Shown: positions 43,235 to 52,413, numbered from the stretch's first letter. The stretch is 64,000 nt of DNA from JAUYQR01 sp050632395 (GCF_050632395.1 NZ_CP192600.1:2976001-3040000), one strand, 5' to 3'. Translations and numbers: made by a program. Notes: generated by a model not told the origin, from the sequence alone.

Positions 43235-45037
43235 CTAGGTTTCTTCTTCCTTCATCCAGTTCACAAGCCAAGCAGACAGTTTTGCCACCCCGTGAAGGGT
43301 GATATGTGATCCGTCATAAAACAAAGGATTCTTTCCTTCGAAAACTTTGCAGCTGCCACCATCGCAAAATATCTCACTCGGGTCTAGGAATCGCCCCCCG
43401 ACAACTCTCTCAATAGATTCATTGACCTCAACCTTTTCCTGTCTTTGCGAAACAGCGAGATCGAACACTTCTTCAAAATTCACTTCATGCAGCTTCCCCT
43501 CCGAAAAATCCAAATTCTTCGCGCCAAACACATAAAATCTGCTACCGAATCTTTCAGTAAGTCGCTCCCAGCTTTCCTTAAAAAAATCAGCCTCGAACTT
43601 GCGCCAAGAGGAAGCTAGAAATACATAGTCAGCGCGGTCAATTAGCTGCAATACCCGCGCATCGTATTTGTCGCTATCGGTGCAGGCAATTGCGGGCTCA
43701 ACGGTAGGCTCGCGCTCAAACACAGAACGATCCAGATACAGATTTCCACATCCAGCAGATATGTTCACCGAAGAGAAATTATAGGCGCTGTCAAACGCAA
43801 AAATGAGTGAGTTCAATAAATCTCCACTGTTGCTATCACCAATGACAAGAATGTTCTGTTTTTCATTGGTTGGAAACTCATGCATACGCAGAGCAGACAT
43901 ATTTTCCCAAGTAGCGTTATCTCTTTGCATTTCGGCAAATAGATCAACAGTACGCGGATCGAACTTCAGGAAAATATTTCCTTGATGCAAATACGCAAAC
44001 AAGCCAAATGCGACAAACACACTACCAACAGCACCGCTAGCAGCAAACACACCGACCCGCGTCGCAAGTATCGGGTTTCCTCGCCTCCTAAACGGCTGCT
44101 CCACATAGCGCCAGGTTGCCCAAGACAGCGGTAGCACAGCCAAAGCAAGCACAGCCATCAGAACCAGGCTCGGTTCAGTTAAACTACGAAGACGCGCAAA
44201 CGCAAAAAGGGGCTGATGCCACAAATACGCACTATAAGAAATCAATCCAACGCCAACAAACACGCGCAAGCTCAGTAGTCGCGCAACCCAAGTACCTTCA
44301 ACTGCAAATAATATAATCAAAGCAGTGCCCACCACAGGCACAAGCGTGTAGACACTCGGAAAAGGTGTGCTCTCGCTATAAGCAAATATCGCGAAGACAA
44401 TCAGCGCTAAGCCCACTGCACTCATCACGTTACTTGCCTGGCGCGCCTTACCGACAGTCAAAAATGCACAAATCGACCCTGCCAACAACTCCCAGGCACG
44501 GGTAGGAGCGAGATAGAAATTTGCACTGGCTTGATTTCTCCAACCCCATTCCGCTAGCAACAAACTCAGCACGGCTATAGCAACGACGCTCCAAAACACA
44601 CGCTGTCGGCCAAACCGCCACACCGCCAGCAAGAACACTGGAAACAGCAGATAATACTGCTCCTCGACCGCTAAACTCCACGTATGCAGCAAGGGTTTCA
44701 GCTCCGCAGCTGGCGCAAAGTATCCATCCTCGCGCCAAAATAAAATATTCGATGCGAAGAACACCACTGCAACCAGACTTTGCCCAAAGGCCTTAAGCTG
44801 TGTTGGCAACATCCACATATATGCCAATGGTACGCACGCCAGCATGACAATAAAGAGTGCCGGCAAAATTCTCCGCGCCCTACGTTCGTAAAAGCGCGAT
44901 ATCGAAAAATCGCCCCTCTCTAACTCTGCAATTAATATGCCGGTGATCAAGTATCCGCTAATCACAAAGAATATATCGACGCCGACAAAGCCTCCAGAAA
45001 ACACGCTAAATCCAGCATGAAAAAGAATGACTGGCAA
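43235..45037 (-). CDS. Acyltransferase-3 family protein with C-terminal SGNH domain (OafA-like), start region damaged
   Basis: A protein of about 600 residues. Residues 1-330 have ten or so membrane helices with GGFVGVDIFFVISGYLI, SRFYERRARRILPALF and HTWSLAVEEQYYLLFP, the acyltransferase-3 signature. Residues 370-590 form an SGNH hydrolase-like domain (VIGDSNSGD and the late DGSHIT). Such proteins O-acetylate surface sugars. The conserved opening REIDGLRAVAVLPV is encoded upstream to 45082, but codon 3 after that ATG is TAA. Translation could restart at TTG 45037. Base composition is much poorer in GC than the neighbours, indicating transfer. Confidence 0.8.
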   Translation of the reverse strand: MPVILFHAGFSVFSGGFVGVDIFFVISGYLITGILIAELERGDFSISRFYERRARRILPALFIVMLACVPLAYMWMLPTQLKAFGQSLVAVVFFASNILFWREDGYFAPAAELKPLLHTWSLAVEEQYYLLFPVFLLAVWRFGRQRVFWSVVAIAVLSLLLAEWGWRNQASANFYLAPTRAWELLAGSICAFLTVGKARQASNVMSAVGLALIVFAIFAYSESTPFPSVYTLVPVVGTALIILFAVEGTWVARLLSLRVFVGVGLISYSAYLWHQPLFAFARLRSLTEPSLVLMAVLALAVLPLSWATWRYVEQPFRRRGNPILATRVGVFAASGAVGSVFVAFGLFAYLHQGNIFLKFDPRTVDLFAEMQRDNATWENMSALRMHEFPTNEKQNILVIGDSNSGDLLNSLIFAFDSAYNFSSVNISAGCGNLYLDRSVFEREPTVEPAIACTDSDKYDARVLQLIDRADYVFLASSWRKFEADFFKESWERLTERFGSRFYVFGAKNLDFSEGKLHEVNFEEVFDLAVSQRQEKVEVNESIERVVGGRFLDPSEIFCDGGSCKVFEGKNPLFYDGSHITLHGVAKLSAWLVNWMKEEET

Positions 45038-45082
45038 GACAGCTACGGCACGTAGTCCGTCAATTTCTCGTCTTTACCGCAT

Positions 45083-45595
45083 TCCGCCTCTAGCGCTCAA
45101 TCCTATGCTTGCATAGCCCAAACCGTTGCATCCTGCCAAGCCTCTTATTCTCTCCGCTTCGCTTCACCTGAGGGCGCGGGTTCAATTGGAAAATTTTGGA
45201 GTATGCGCTGGGTCAGGAACCATTGATCGACTTGAGGCTGCCAGTGCAGCGTGAGTCAAGCTCCCGTATTGAAGGAGGCGATGAAGAGCCTCCTCTTATG
45301 GCTGTGCTCATCCGGCTGCACGCAACGTGAAGATTGTTGGTGATCCTCTCGCATCAATGGGATCCTCATAGTTTGTCGGATTCGTAGTCAACCTTCCCGC
45401 TCTTAATTGGTCATTCTGTGTTGGATGTTGGGCGAAGGTTGGGGAGGCGCGACGTCACATCCGTGATGGATGAACGCACGGCGGGCAACTCAGAAGCGAG
45501 GGGAGACTCTTGGGCGAAGTCAGCTCTATGAATATTGATACTTCAGAGACTTATATGCTGAAAATGGCTGTGGTGTCAGACCAATGCGAACCAGT
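45083..45595. other. 500-base stretch without a recognised gene
   Basis: This lies between the acyltransferase and the IS6-like element. It has mixed base composition and no frame with a convincing start. GGAGGCGATGAAGAGCCTCC near 45275 is a six-base-pair hairpin. AGAGGCGG just after 45082 is the ribosome binding site for the damaged acyltransferase start. No tRNA-like cloverleaf was found. Confidence 0.5.
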
Positions 45596-45613
45596 CTCTG
45601 TTTGCCCAAACCC
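45596..45613. repeat. Terminal inverted repeat of the IS6-like element (left)
   Basis: CTCTGTTTGCCCAAACCC pairs with the reverse complement of 46306-46323 at 14 of 18 positions. It lies just past the transposase 3' end. Confidence 0.65.
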
Positions 45614-45621
45614 GCCCGGCG

Positions 45622-46261
45622 TCAGGCCGCGCAGAGATCGCGCCACTCGGCGAGAGCGGCGGCGCGGCTGGCCTTGAAATTGGCCCGGCTTGTGAGGGCG
45701 CGCTCTCAGTTGAAGTGGTTGTGGACTGAGGAATGGACCGCGAGGCCCTTCTGGGGCGATCGCATCCGGCGAAAGCGGAGCATGGCGCGTTGCCTTCGTC
45801 GGAATGGCTGATGCGAGTTCTCCACCCGATTGCTGAGCCAGCGGCCGTTCTCACGATCGCCCTTTATCACCATGTCCTTCACGGCGGCGCCGTAGGAGCC
45901 CAGCTTGCCTGTCAACAAGGAATGTGGGTGACCATGTCGCCTTATTGTTTTCGTGGTCGACCGCACGCCAAAGGTAATGCGTGACGGCCGTTGATCTTCA
46001 CGAAGACCTCGTCCAGATTGCAGCGCCAATGCGGAAGAGCGCGCATCCGGTCAACCCGTCTGCGCCGGATCGCGGAGGCAAACATCGGGCGGAACCGGTT
46101 CCACCAGCACCGACGGTCTCATGGCTGACCTCGATGCCGCGCTCATGCAGCAAGTCCTCGACGCTCCTGAGCGAGAGCGGGCAGCGGACGTAAAGCATCA
46201 CCGCCAGGCGGATGATTTCCGGGTTCATCTTGAAGCAGCGGAAGGGGCGATGTCCGGTCAT
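45622..46261 (-). pseudogene. IS6-family transposase pseudogene (frameshift, deletion, internal stop)
   Basis: The N-terminal part reads FRCFKMNPEIIRLAVMLYVR and LLHERGIEVSHETV, the usual IS6 start. A missing base then shifts the frame; the next part continues as WWNRF, RRRRVDRMRALPHWR and NLDEVFVKINGR with the first catalytic aspartate. A second disruption deletes roughly 35 codons, after which RHGHP, KLGSYGAAV, NGRWLSNRVENSHQPFRRR and MLRFRRMRS follow with the catalytic glutamate region. An in-frame TGA at 45706 interrupts the tail before the natural end at 45622. It cannot encode an active transposase. Confidence 0.85.
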
Positions 46262-46305
46262 GGCCAAAGCCTAGCCGACCACCATGCTGGCCTCAAGCCC
46301 GGCTT

Positions 46306-46323
46306 GGGTCTGGGCCAGCAAAG
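46306..46323. repeat. Terminal inverted repeat of the IS6-like element (right)
   Basis: GGGTCTGGGCCAGCAAAG is the partner of 45596-45613. It lies 44 bases upstream of the transposase start. Confidence 0.65.
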
Positions 46324-46417
46324 CACGCCATCCGGCCACCCTGCTCCGCTCAAGGAAGTCTCACTGAAGGTGCCGCTTCGGATGCTTTCATCATGCCCCC
46401 CCTGAACAGATCCCCAG

Positions 46418-47113
46418 TCAGGCCGGATCGGGAGAAAAAATCTGAGGATACATGAAGCGCATCGCCTGATCATCGAGCTCCGCCTTGAAGGAGTAGCGAT
46501 CCTTCAGTGCAATCGCACGTGCGGCTGCGGGGCGGGCGTCCAACTCCGCCATTAGGCGGGCGATGTTGGGATACGACGCCATCGCATCTTCGCCACCCAA
46601 CATGAGAGGAATCCGCGACGCCCATCCCCAAACCGACATATCCACGATCGTGTAGTCGTCACCCAGCATGTAGCGTCCCCGCGCCAAGCGGTCGTCGACG
46701 ACGGCCCAGTGGCGACGGGCCTCGAAGTCATAGCGCTTGCGCGAGTAGGCGTTCTCGCCGGGGGCAACATTGCGAAAGTGCACGGCTTGCCCAGAATAAG
46801 GGCCGACGCCTGATGCCACGAACATCAGCCACGACAACAGCGCGCCGCGAGTCATTGAGTCTTTGTTTGCAGGCAGGAACTTGCCTGTCTTTTCTGCAAG
46901 ATACAGCAAGATGGCATTGCTGTCGAAGACCACTGCGTCGCCATCGATGATTGCGGGAACCTTGGCGTTGGGGTTGATTGCCACATAGCCGGGCTCGTGC
47001 TGATGCCCGCGCCGCGTGTCTACAGGGCAGGCCTCATATGGCAGGCCGGCCTCTTCAAGGAACAGTGCAACCTTCAGGGGATTGGGCGACGCATTATAGA
47101 AGAATCTTATCAT
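46418..47113 (-). CDS. Glutathione S-transferase family protein (YfcG/YghU-like)
   Basis: A 231-residue GST. Start MIRFFYNASPNPLKVALFLEEAG is the thioredoxin-like domain; NPNAKVPAIIDGDAVVFDSNAILLYLAEKTG carries the cis-proline and DS glutathione contacts, and GDDYTIVDMSVWGWASR the helical-domain motif. NPNGKVPA-type sequences are typical of the disulfide-bond oxidoreductase group YfcG. It is last in the minus-strand operon, 36 bases after the aldehyde dehydrogenase, and may protect against a reactive aldehyde or act as an accessory enzyme. Confidence 0.85.
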   Translation of the reverse strand: MIRFFYNASPNPLKVALFLEEAGLPYEACPVDTRRGHQHEPGYVAINPNAKVPAIIDGDAVVFDSNAILLYLAEKTGKFLPANKDSMTRGALLSWLMFVASGVGPYSGQAVHFRNVAPGENAYSRKRYDFEARRHWAVVDDRLARGRYMLGDDYTIVDMSVWGWASRIPLMLGGEDAMASYPNIARLMAELDARPAAARAIALKDRYSFKAELDDQAMRFMYPQIFSPDPA

Positions 47114-47149
47114 TTGCAGGCCATCTTTCCGGGTTCGCATCTGGGCCGA

Positions 47150-48598
47150 CTAGAGACCGCCAATGCAGGTGTATTTGGTTTCCAGATAGTCATCGATGCC
47201 CTGCCAGCTACCTTCCTTGCCCAGTCCGGATTCCTTGAGCCCGCCGAACGGAGCCTCGGGCGATACGATCAGAACCTCGTTGATGCCGATCAACCCGTAT
47301 TCTAGCCGGTCTTGCAACCGGAACATCCGCGACAGGCTTTGCGTATAGGCATAGGCGGCCAGGCCGTAATCGGTGGCGTTGGCGGCGGCGATCGCTTCAT
47401 CCTCGGTGTCGAACCTGTAGACCGGGGCCACGGGGCCGAAGATCTCTTCGGTCGTGAAGCGCATGTCCGGTCCGGCATTGGTCAGGATGGTCGGCTGATA
47501 AAACAGCCCGCCCCGGCTATGCCGTGCGCCCCCGGTGACCAGCGACGCGCCCTTTGCCAAGGCGTCGGCGACGAACTCCTCCATCTTTGTCAGCGCGGCG
47601 CTGTCGATCATCGGACCCTGCTCGGCCCCCGGTTCGTTTCCGGGCGCGACATTCAGCGCCGCGACTCGTTCTGCAAAGCGAGCCATGAACCGATCGTGAA
47701 TGCCCGACTGCACATAAAGCCGGTTGGTGCAGATGCAGGTCTGACCCGCATTGCGGAACTTTGCGATGATCGCACCGTTTACCGCAGCATCCAGATCGGC
47801 GTCGTCGAACACGATGAAGGGTGCGTTGCCGCCCAACTCCATTGACATCCTCTTTACCGTGCCTGCCGCCGCCCGCAGCAGTTCCTTGCCGATTTCGGTG
47901 GATCCGGTGAACGTGATCTTGCGCACCTTCTTGTTGGCGGTGATCTCGGCCCCGATCTCTCGGGCAGAGCCGGTGACGACGTTGACGACGCCTTTGGGAA
48001 ACCCGGCCAGTTCGGCCAGATACCCCCAGACCAACCCCGACAAGGGCGTGGCACTGGCCGGTTTGACCACCACGGTGCAGCCTGCGGCGAGCGCCGGACC
48101 TAGCTTGCGCGCAAGCATCGAGGAGGGGAAATTCCATGGCGTGATCGCGGCGACGACGCCGACGGGGTGGCGGGTCGTAATCATCTTGCGCCCCGCGACG
48201 GGAGACGGGATGACAGCACCATCCGCGCGGCGCGCTTCTTCGGCGAACCACAGCACGTAGGCGGCAGACGATCCGACTTCGGCACGCGCCTCGACCAGGG
48301 GTTTGCCTTGCTCGGCGGTCAGCAGCGCCGCCAGACCTTCCTGATTGTCCAGTATCAGCTGGTGCAGCCGCCGCATCAACGCCACACGCTGGCCCAAAGG
48401 CATCGCCGCCCAGGCCGGAAACGCATCGGACGCAGCATCGATCGCGCGCCGCGTCTCGACCGTGCCGCTGAGCGGGACCCGGGCGATGACGGAGCCCGTG
48501 GCAGGGTCGGTCACGTCGAGCGTCCGACCGCTGTCGGCAGCGATCCAGTCGCCATTCACCAGATTGGCTTCACGGATCAAGGGGGCGAAATCAGTCAT
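47150..48598 (-). CDS. NAD(P)-dependent aldehyde dehydrogenase (GabD-like)
   Basis: A 482-residue enzyme. ITPWNFPSSMLARKLGPALAAGCTVVVKPA is the cofactor-binding segment, MELGGNAPFIVFDDAD contains the general-base glutamate, and the nucleophile cysteine lies in FRNAGQTCICTNR. This Cys-x-Cys-TNR form is typical of succinate-semialdehyde and related dehydrogenases (GabD group). The start MTDFAPLIREANLVNG overlaps the deacetylase stop by four bases. In this operon it could oxidise a semialdehyde produced by the aminotransferase or by the DapA-family lyase. Confidence 0.88.
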   Translation of the reverse strand: MTDFAPLIREANLVNGDWIAADSGRTLDVTDPATGSVIARVPLSGTVETRRAIDAASDAFPAWAAMPLGQRVALMRRLHQLILDNQEGLAALLTAEQGKPLVEARAEVGSSAAYVLWFAEEARRADGAVIPSPVAGRKMITTRHPVGVVAAITPWNFPSSMLARKLGPALAAGCTVVVKPASATPLSGLVWGYLAELAGFPKGVVNVVTGSAREIGAEITANKKVRKITFTGSTEIGKELLRAAAGTVKRMSMELGGNAPFIVFDDADLDAAVNGAIIAKFRNAGQTCICTNRLYVQSGIHDRFMARFAERVAALNVAPGNEPGAEQGPMIDSAALTKMEEFVADALAKGASLVTGGARHSRGGLFYQPTILTNAGPDMRFTTEEIFGPVAPVYRFDTEDEAIAAANATDYGLAAYAYTQSLSRMFRLQDRLEYGLIGINEVLIVSPEAPFGGLKESGLGKEGSWQGIDDYLETKYTCIGGL

Positions 48599-49530
48599 GG
48601 GGCGTCTCCGATGGAAGGGGAACAAGGGGGTGCGGTCAGGGTGGGGCGGCTCTGCCATGCCCAGGCGGCGACATCGGCATGGGTGGCGAACCAGACAGCT
48701 CCACGCGATTTCGCATGGGCGACAAGTTGATCCAGGATCCATATTCGCGACCGGTAACCGATGACGAAAGGATGCATCACAAGCTGGAACAGCCCGCCCT
48801 CGTCGAACGCGGCATCGAATTCGCGGCGAAAGATGTCGAACACTGCTTCGGGCGGGGTGAAGGGGCGCGTCGCGGGATCGCGGTTGAACAGGAAATACAC
48901 TGCGTCATCGCGCATCCACTCGACCGGGACTTCGACCACCCCGGTCGGGGTGCCATTGGTGACAATCTCATAGCATTCATCGTCCGCCATCAGGCTGCTG
49001 TCATAGGAAAAACCAAGTTCTACAACCAGATCAATGGTATGGGCGCCAAGATCCCAGTTGGCCGACCGGTGGCCGACCGGTCGTTGCCCGGTCATCCGTT
49101 CCAACGCATCGCGCGAGCGCAGCATCAAATCGCGTTCTGTCGCCCGGTCAAGGCGGGAATTGTTCTCGTGAATCCAGCCATGGACGCCGATCTCATGCCC
49201 CATTGCGACGATGGGGCGCAGCGCTTCGGGGTCGATCAGCCCGGCCACGGCGGGAGTGAAAAAGGTGGCCGGCACGCCGTGGCGGCCCAACACCTCCAGC
49301 ACGCGCGGCACGCCGCGCCGACGCCCGTATTCGCCCCAGGCAAGCCGCCCGATCGCCGCACGGCCCTGTCCCAGCTCAAACGTCTCATGGTCGCAATCGA
49401 ACGACAGCGCCACGGCGCAGCGCGCGCCACCCGGCCAGGCGGACGGGCGTAGCGGCTGGCCTGCGCGCACTCGGTTGACCTGCGCGCGCCATTCGCTTTC
49501 CGCCGTCAGCCAGGGCTGGTCGGTGTTCAT
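48595..49530 (-). CDS. Polysaccharide-deacetylase-family hydrolase
   Basis: A 311-residue NodB-fold protein. ALSFDCDHETFE near residue 42 holds the metal-site aspartate, and EIGVHGWIHENNSRLDRAT near residue 113 the metal histidines. It lacks a signal peptide, so it acts in the cytoplasm; with the HGWIHE form it is closer to the PuuE/imidase-like branch than to exported chitin deacetylases. It is coupled to the aminotransferase and the aldehyde dehydrogenase by four-base overlaps. An amide or cyclic imide intermediate is a plausible substrate. Confidence 0.82.
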   Translation of the reverse strand: MNTDQPWLTAESEWRAQVNRVRAGQPLRPSAWPGGARCAVALSFDCDHETFELGQGRAAIGRLAWGEYGRRRGVPRVLEVLGRHGVPATFFTPAVAGLIDPEALRPIVAMGHEIGVHGWIHENNSRLDRATERDLMLRSRDALERMTGQRPVGHRSANWDLGAHTIDLVVELGFSYDSSLMADDECYEIVTNGTPTGVVEVPVEWMRDDAVYFLFNRDPATRPFTPPEAVFDIFRREFDAAFDEGGLFQLVMHPFVIGYRSRIWILDQLVAHAKSRGAVWFATHADVAAWAWQSRPTLTAPPCSPSIGDAP

Positions 49531-50921
49531 ACTCCCGAACCCAGCACCTCGTGCACGGCATCACGGATAGCTTGAACGACAGTGTCAACCTCGGCTGGCG
49601 TGATGCACAGCGGCGGGGCGAACCCAATGATGTCGCCTTCGGGCATCGCGCGGGCAATGACGCCCCTCCGCATCATCGCCGCCGAGATTTTCAGGCTGAC
49701 GCTCATCGGAGGATCGAACCAAGTGCGGGCAGCCGGGTCTGCCATGAATTCGACCGCCGCCATCAAGCCTTCGCCCCGCACCTCGGCCACATTGGGGTGG
49801 TCCGCCAGGGCCGCCTTCAGGCTGGCGTTCAGATAGGGGCCGGTGCTGGCCGCGTTGCCGACCAGCCCCAGATCATCGACCAGTTGCAGCGTCGCCACCC
49901 CGGCGGCACAACTGACCGGATGGGCGGAATAGGTCCAGCCATGCGCCAGCGCGCCGAAATCATCCGATCCCTTCATCAGCACATCGAATACCCGCTGCGA
50001 GATGATCGAACCCGACAGCGGCGCATAGGCGCTGGTCAGACCCTTGGCGATGGTCATGAAATCGGGTTTCAGTCCGTAATGGATGGAGCCGAACATGCTG
50101 CCGGTGCGGCCGAACCCGGTCACCACCTCGTCCGCGATCAGCAGGATGTCGTAACGGTCTAGCACCGCCTGCACCTTTTCCCAATAGCCGGGCGGCGGCG
50201 GCACGATGCCGCCGGTGCCCATGATCGGCTCGCCGATGAAGGCCGCGATGGTTTCAGGGCCTTCGGCCTCGATCAGGGCGACAAGGCGGGCGATCAGATG
50301 GTCGGTGAACTGTTCGGGAGTCTGCGAGGCATCTTCGCGGCGCAGGTAATGCGGCGTGTCGGTGTGCAAGAACCCCGGCAAGGGCAGGTGAAACCGCGCA
50401 TGATAGGCCTTGAGCCCTGTAAGCGAGCCCGACACCAGCCCTGACCCATGATAGGCGCGCCAGCGGCTGATGATCTTGCGCTTTTCCGGCTTGCCGCGCA
50501 GAATGTTGTAATGCCACGCAAGTTTGACGTTGGTTTCATTGGCATCCGACCCCGAAAGCCCAAAATACACCCGCGCCATGTGGTCGGGCGCGCGGTCCAT
50601 GATCATCTTGGCCAGCCGGATCGCAGGTTCGTTTCCATGCCCGGCAAAGGCATGAAAGAACGCCAGCTTGTGGGCCTGTTCCGACATTGCATCGGCGATT
50701 TCGCGCCGCCCGTATCCGGCGTTCACGCAGTAGAGCGCGCCGAAGGCATCCAGAAACCGGTTGCCGTCGCGGTCTTCAACATAGACCCCGGAGCCCCCTG
50801 TGATGATGCGGCCCGGCACATCGCCGCGCGCATGGTTGGCGGTGTGGGTGGTGGGGTGCAGCAGGCAGTCCCTGTCCCACGCCGCAAGCTCGTCATTGAT
50901 CGAAGGAAGATCCAGCGTCAT
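49527..50921 (-). CDS. Class III PLP-dependent aminotransferase
   Basis: A 464-residue omega-aminotransferase. FGLSGSDANETNVKLAW binds the phosphate, LLIADEVVTGFGRTGSMFG holds the ring-contacting aspartate, and the PLP lysine lies in MTIAKGLTSAYAPLSG. It resembles the putrescine/beta-alanine/pyruvate transaminase group. It is coupled at both ends, to an SDR and to the deacetylase, by four-base overlaps. It probably exchanges an amino group on an omega-amino acid or amino sugar derivative. Confidence 0.89.
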   Translation of the reverse strand: MTLDLPSINDELAAWDRDCLLHPTTHTANHARGDVPGRIITGGSGVYVEDRDGNRFLDAFGALYCVNAGYGRREIADAMSEQAHKLAFFHAFAGHGNEPAIRLAKMIMDRAPDHMARVYFGLSGSDANETNVKLAWHYNILRGKPEKRKIISRWRAYHGSGLVSGSLTGLKAYHARFHLPLPGFLHTDTPHYLRREDASQTPEQFTDHLIARLVALIEAEGPETIAAFIGEPIMGTGGIVPPPPGYWEKVQAVLDRYDILLIADEVVTGFGRTGSMFGSIHYGLKPDFMTIAKGLTSAYAPLSGSIISQRVFDVLMKGSDDFGALAHGWTYSAHPVSCAAGVATLQLVDDLGLVGNAASTGPYLNASLKAALADHPNVAEVRGEGLMAAVEFMADPAARTWFDPPMSVSLKISAAMMRRGVIARAMPEGDIIGFAPPLCITPAEVDTVVQAIRDAVHEVLGSGV

Positions 50922-51631
50922 ACCGTACTCTCCAGCCGTGTGTTGGCGATAAACTCGGGAACGCTCGCCTGATTGGGCAGCGTCAGGATGAAGGCGACGA
51001 TCCCGGCGACGGTTTCCGGCGTCAGCCTGTCCGCCTTGGGCGTGACACCCGGCAAGCCGGAAATCAGGTCGGTGTCGATGGCCCCGGGGCAGATCGCGGT
51101 GGCGCGCACGCCGTCATCCCACCCGGCAAAGCGCACGGCAGTGGTCATGGCCAGCAGCGCGTGTTTGGTCATGGTGTAGCCGACCGACACCCCGGCGCGA
51201 TAGCGCTTGGCATCGGTCGAGGCGATGTTGACCACCCTGCCCTGTCCCGTCTTGCGCAGGTGCGGCAGCGCGGCCCGGATCAACCGGAACGGCGCTTTCA
51301 CGTTGACCGCCCACAGGTCATCCAGCTCATCCTCGCTACCCTGATCGAAATCGACCATACGCAGGATGCCGGCGTTGTTCACCAGCGCGTCCAGCTTGCC
51401 AAAGCGCGCGACGGTGGCATCCACCCAAGAGGCCGCCGTGGCGGGGTCGGTGGCATCGAACGGACAGATCAGCAGCCGGTCGGCCGCGGTTGCAGCATGG
51501 CGTGCCGACCCCTTGGCAGGATCGCGCATCCCAAGGGACAGCGACCAGCCATCGGCCAGCAACCGATCCGTAATCGCCGCCCCAAGGCCGCGACCCGCAC
51601 CAGAGACCATCGCGACCTTTGCCGACATCAA
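50918..51631 (-). CDS. Short-chain dehydrogenase/reductase (classical)
   Basis: A 237-residue SDR with the nucleotide motif SGAGRGLGAA at residues 10-19, NNAG near 85, a catalytic serine in NIASTDA and the YTMTK active site near residue 152, all canonical. Start and end overlap the neighbouring genes by four bases. It is expected to oxidise or reduce a hydroxy/keto group of the operon substrate; NAD versus NADP preference cannot be read with confidence. Confidence 0.87.
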   Translation of the reverse strand: MMSAKVAMVSGAGRGLGAAITDRLLADGWSLSLGMRDPAKGSARHAATAADRLLICPFDATDPATAASWVDATVARFGKLDALVNNAGILRMVDFDQGSEDELDDLWAVNVKAPFRLIRAALPHLRKTGQGRVVNIASTDAKRYRAGVSVGYTMTKHALLAMTTAVRFAGWDDGVRATAICPGAIDTDLISGLPGVTPKADRLTPETVAGIVAFILTLPNQASVPEFIANTRLESTV

Positions 51632-52413
51632 AACAGCCCCTGATACACGCCGCCATCGTTGACGATGTTCTGCCCGGTCATGAAACCCGATTGCGCGGCG
51701 CAGAGGAAAGCAACCAGATCACCACATTCCGATGGGTCGGCAAACCTCCCTGCAGGGCAGGATTTCAGTCGGTCTGCAACGATCGCCTCATACGTCGTGT
51801 TGCCGCGCTTGGCGTGCCCATGCAGGTTGGTGTGCAGCGCATCGGTGTCAAAAAGGCCGGGGCAGACGGTGTTGATCGTCACATTGTGCGGCATCAGTTC
51901 GCGCACCATCCCAGCCACCGCCCCCGACAGCGCCAGACGTGCGGCATGGCTGTGCGCAAAGCCGACTTGGGGAAACTTGATGAAACTGACCGACATGTTG
52001 ACGATGCGGCCAAACCGGCGGGCCTGCATGCCGGGTGCCACGGCCTGAATCATCTCGACCGATGACAGGAAATGCGTCTCCAACCATTTGCGCCAGTCAT
52101 CGGCCGTGATCTGGGCATAGGGCGTGGGCACCTGACGCACACCGGGGTTGTTGACCAGGATGTCCGCCTCGCTCCCAGCCGCAGCAAGGATTGCGGCACG
52201 GCCCTCGACGGTGTTGAAATCGGCGGCAACGGCGGTGACCGGCACGCCGAATTCAGCACGCAGGGCGGCAGCAGACGCCTCCAGTGCATCCGGCGACCGG
52301 GCGTTCAGAGTCAGCGCCACGCCGGCGCGTGCCAGCGACCGCGCGCAGGCAAGGCCAAGGCCACGGCTGGCAGCGGTTACAATCGCCTTGCGGCCGTTCA
52401 GTCCCAGATCCAT
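51628..52413 (-). CDS. Short-chain dehydrogenase/reductase with atypical active site
   Basis: A 261-residue SDR. AASRGLGLACARSLA near residue 14 is the nucleotide motif and NNPG near 87 the structural motif. The active-site Tyr-x-x-x-Lys is missing: by alignment from the ALSG and NTVCPG anchors, the positions read Ser and Arg in SHAARLALSG. Clades of SDRs with Ser/Asn and Arg at these positions are known, so it may still be functional, perhaps with different chemistry. It is translationally coupled to the canonical SDR downstream and separated from the DapA-family gene by 52 bases. Confidence 0.82.
   Translation of the reverse strand: MDLGLNGRKAIVTAASRGLGLACARSLARAGVALTLNARSPDALEASAAALRAEFGVPVTAVAADFNTVEGRAAILAAAGSEADILVNNPGVRQVPTPYAQITADDWRKWLETHFLSSVEMIQAVAPGMQARRFGRIVNMSVSFIKFPQVGFAHSHAARLALSGAVAGMVRELMPHNVTINTVCPGLFDTDALHTNLHGHAKRGNTTYEAIVADRLKSCPAGRFADPSECGDLVAFLCAAQSGFMTGQNIVNDGGVYQGLF

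Larger units (their letters stand above)
45596..46323. mobile_element. Decayed IS6-family insertion sequence
   Basis: The 728-base element is bounded by imperfect 18-base inverted repeats (14 of 18 positions match) and contains a broken IS6-type transposase on the minus strand. Intact relatives are around 800 bases; the shortfall matches an internal deletion in the transposase. The eight bases on either side (GAACCAGT and CACGCCAT) are different, so no target duplication remains. Confidence 0.75.

Noticed and set aside
45083..45595. Possible tRNA T-loop (GGTTCAATT) in the gap near the IS element
   Set aside because: The flanking bases do not pair as a T-stem and no acceptor or anticodon stem can be drawn.
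46324..46331. Eight-base target duplication for the IS6-like element
   Set aside because: The flanks GAACCAGT and CACGCCAT do not match, so no duplication can be claimed.
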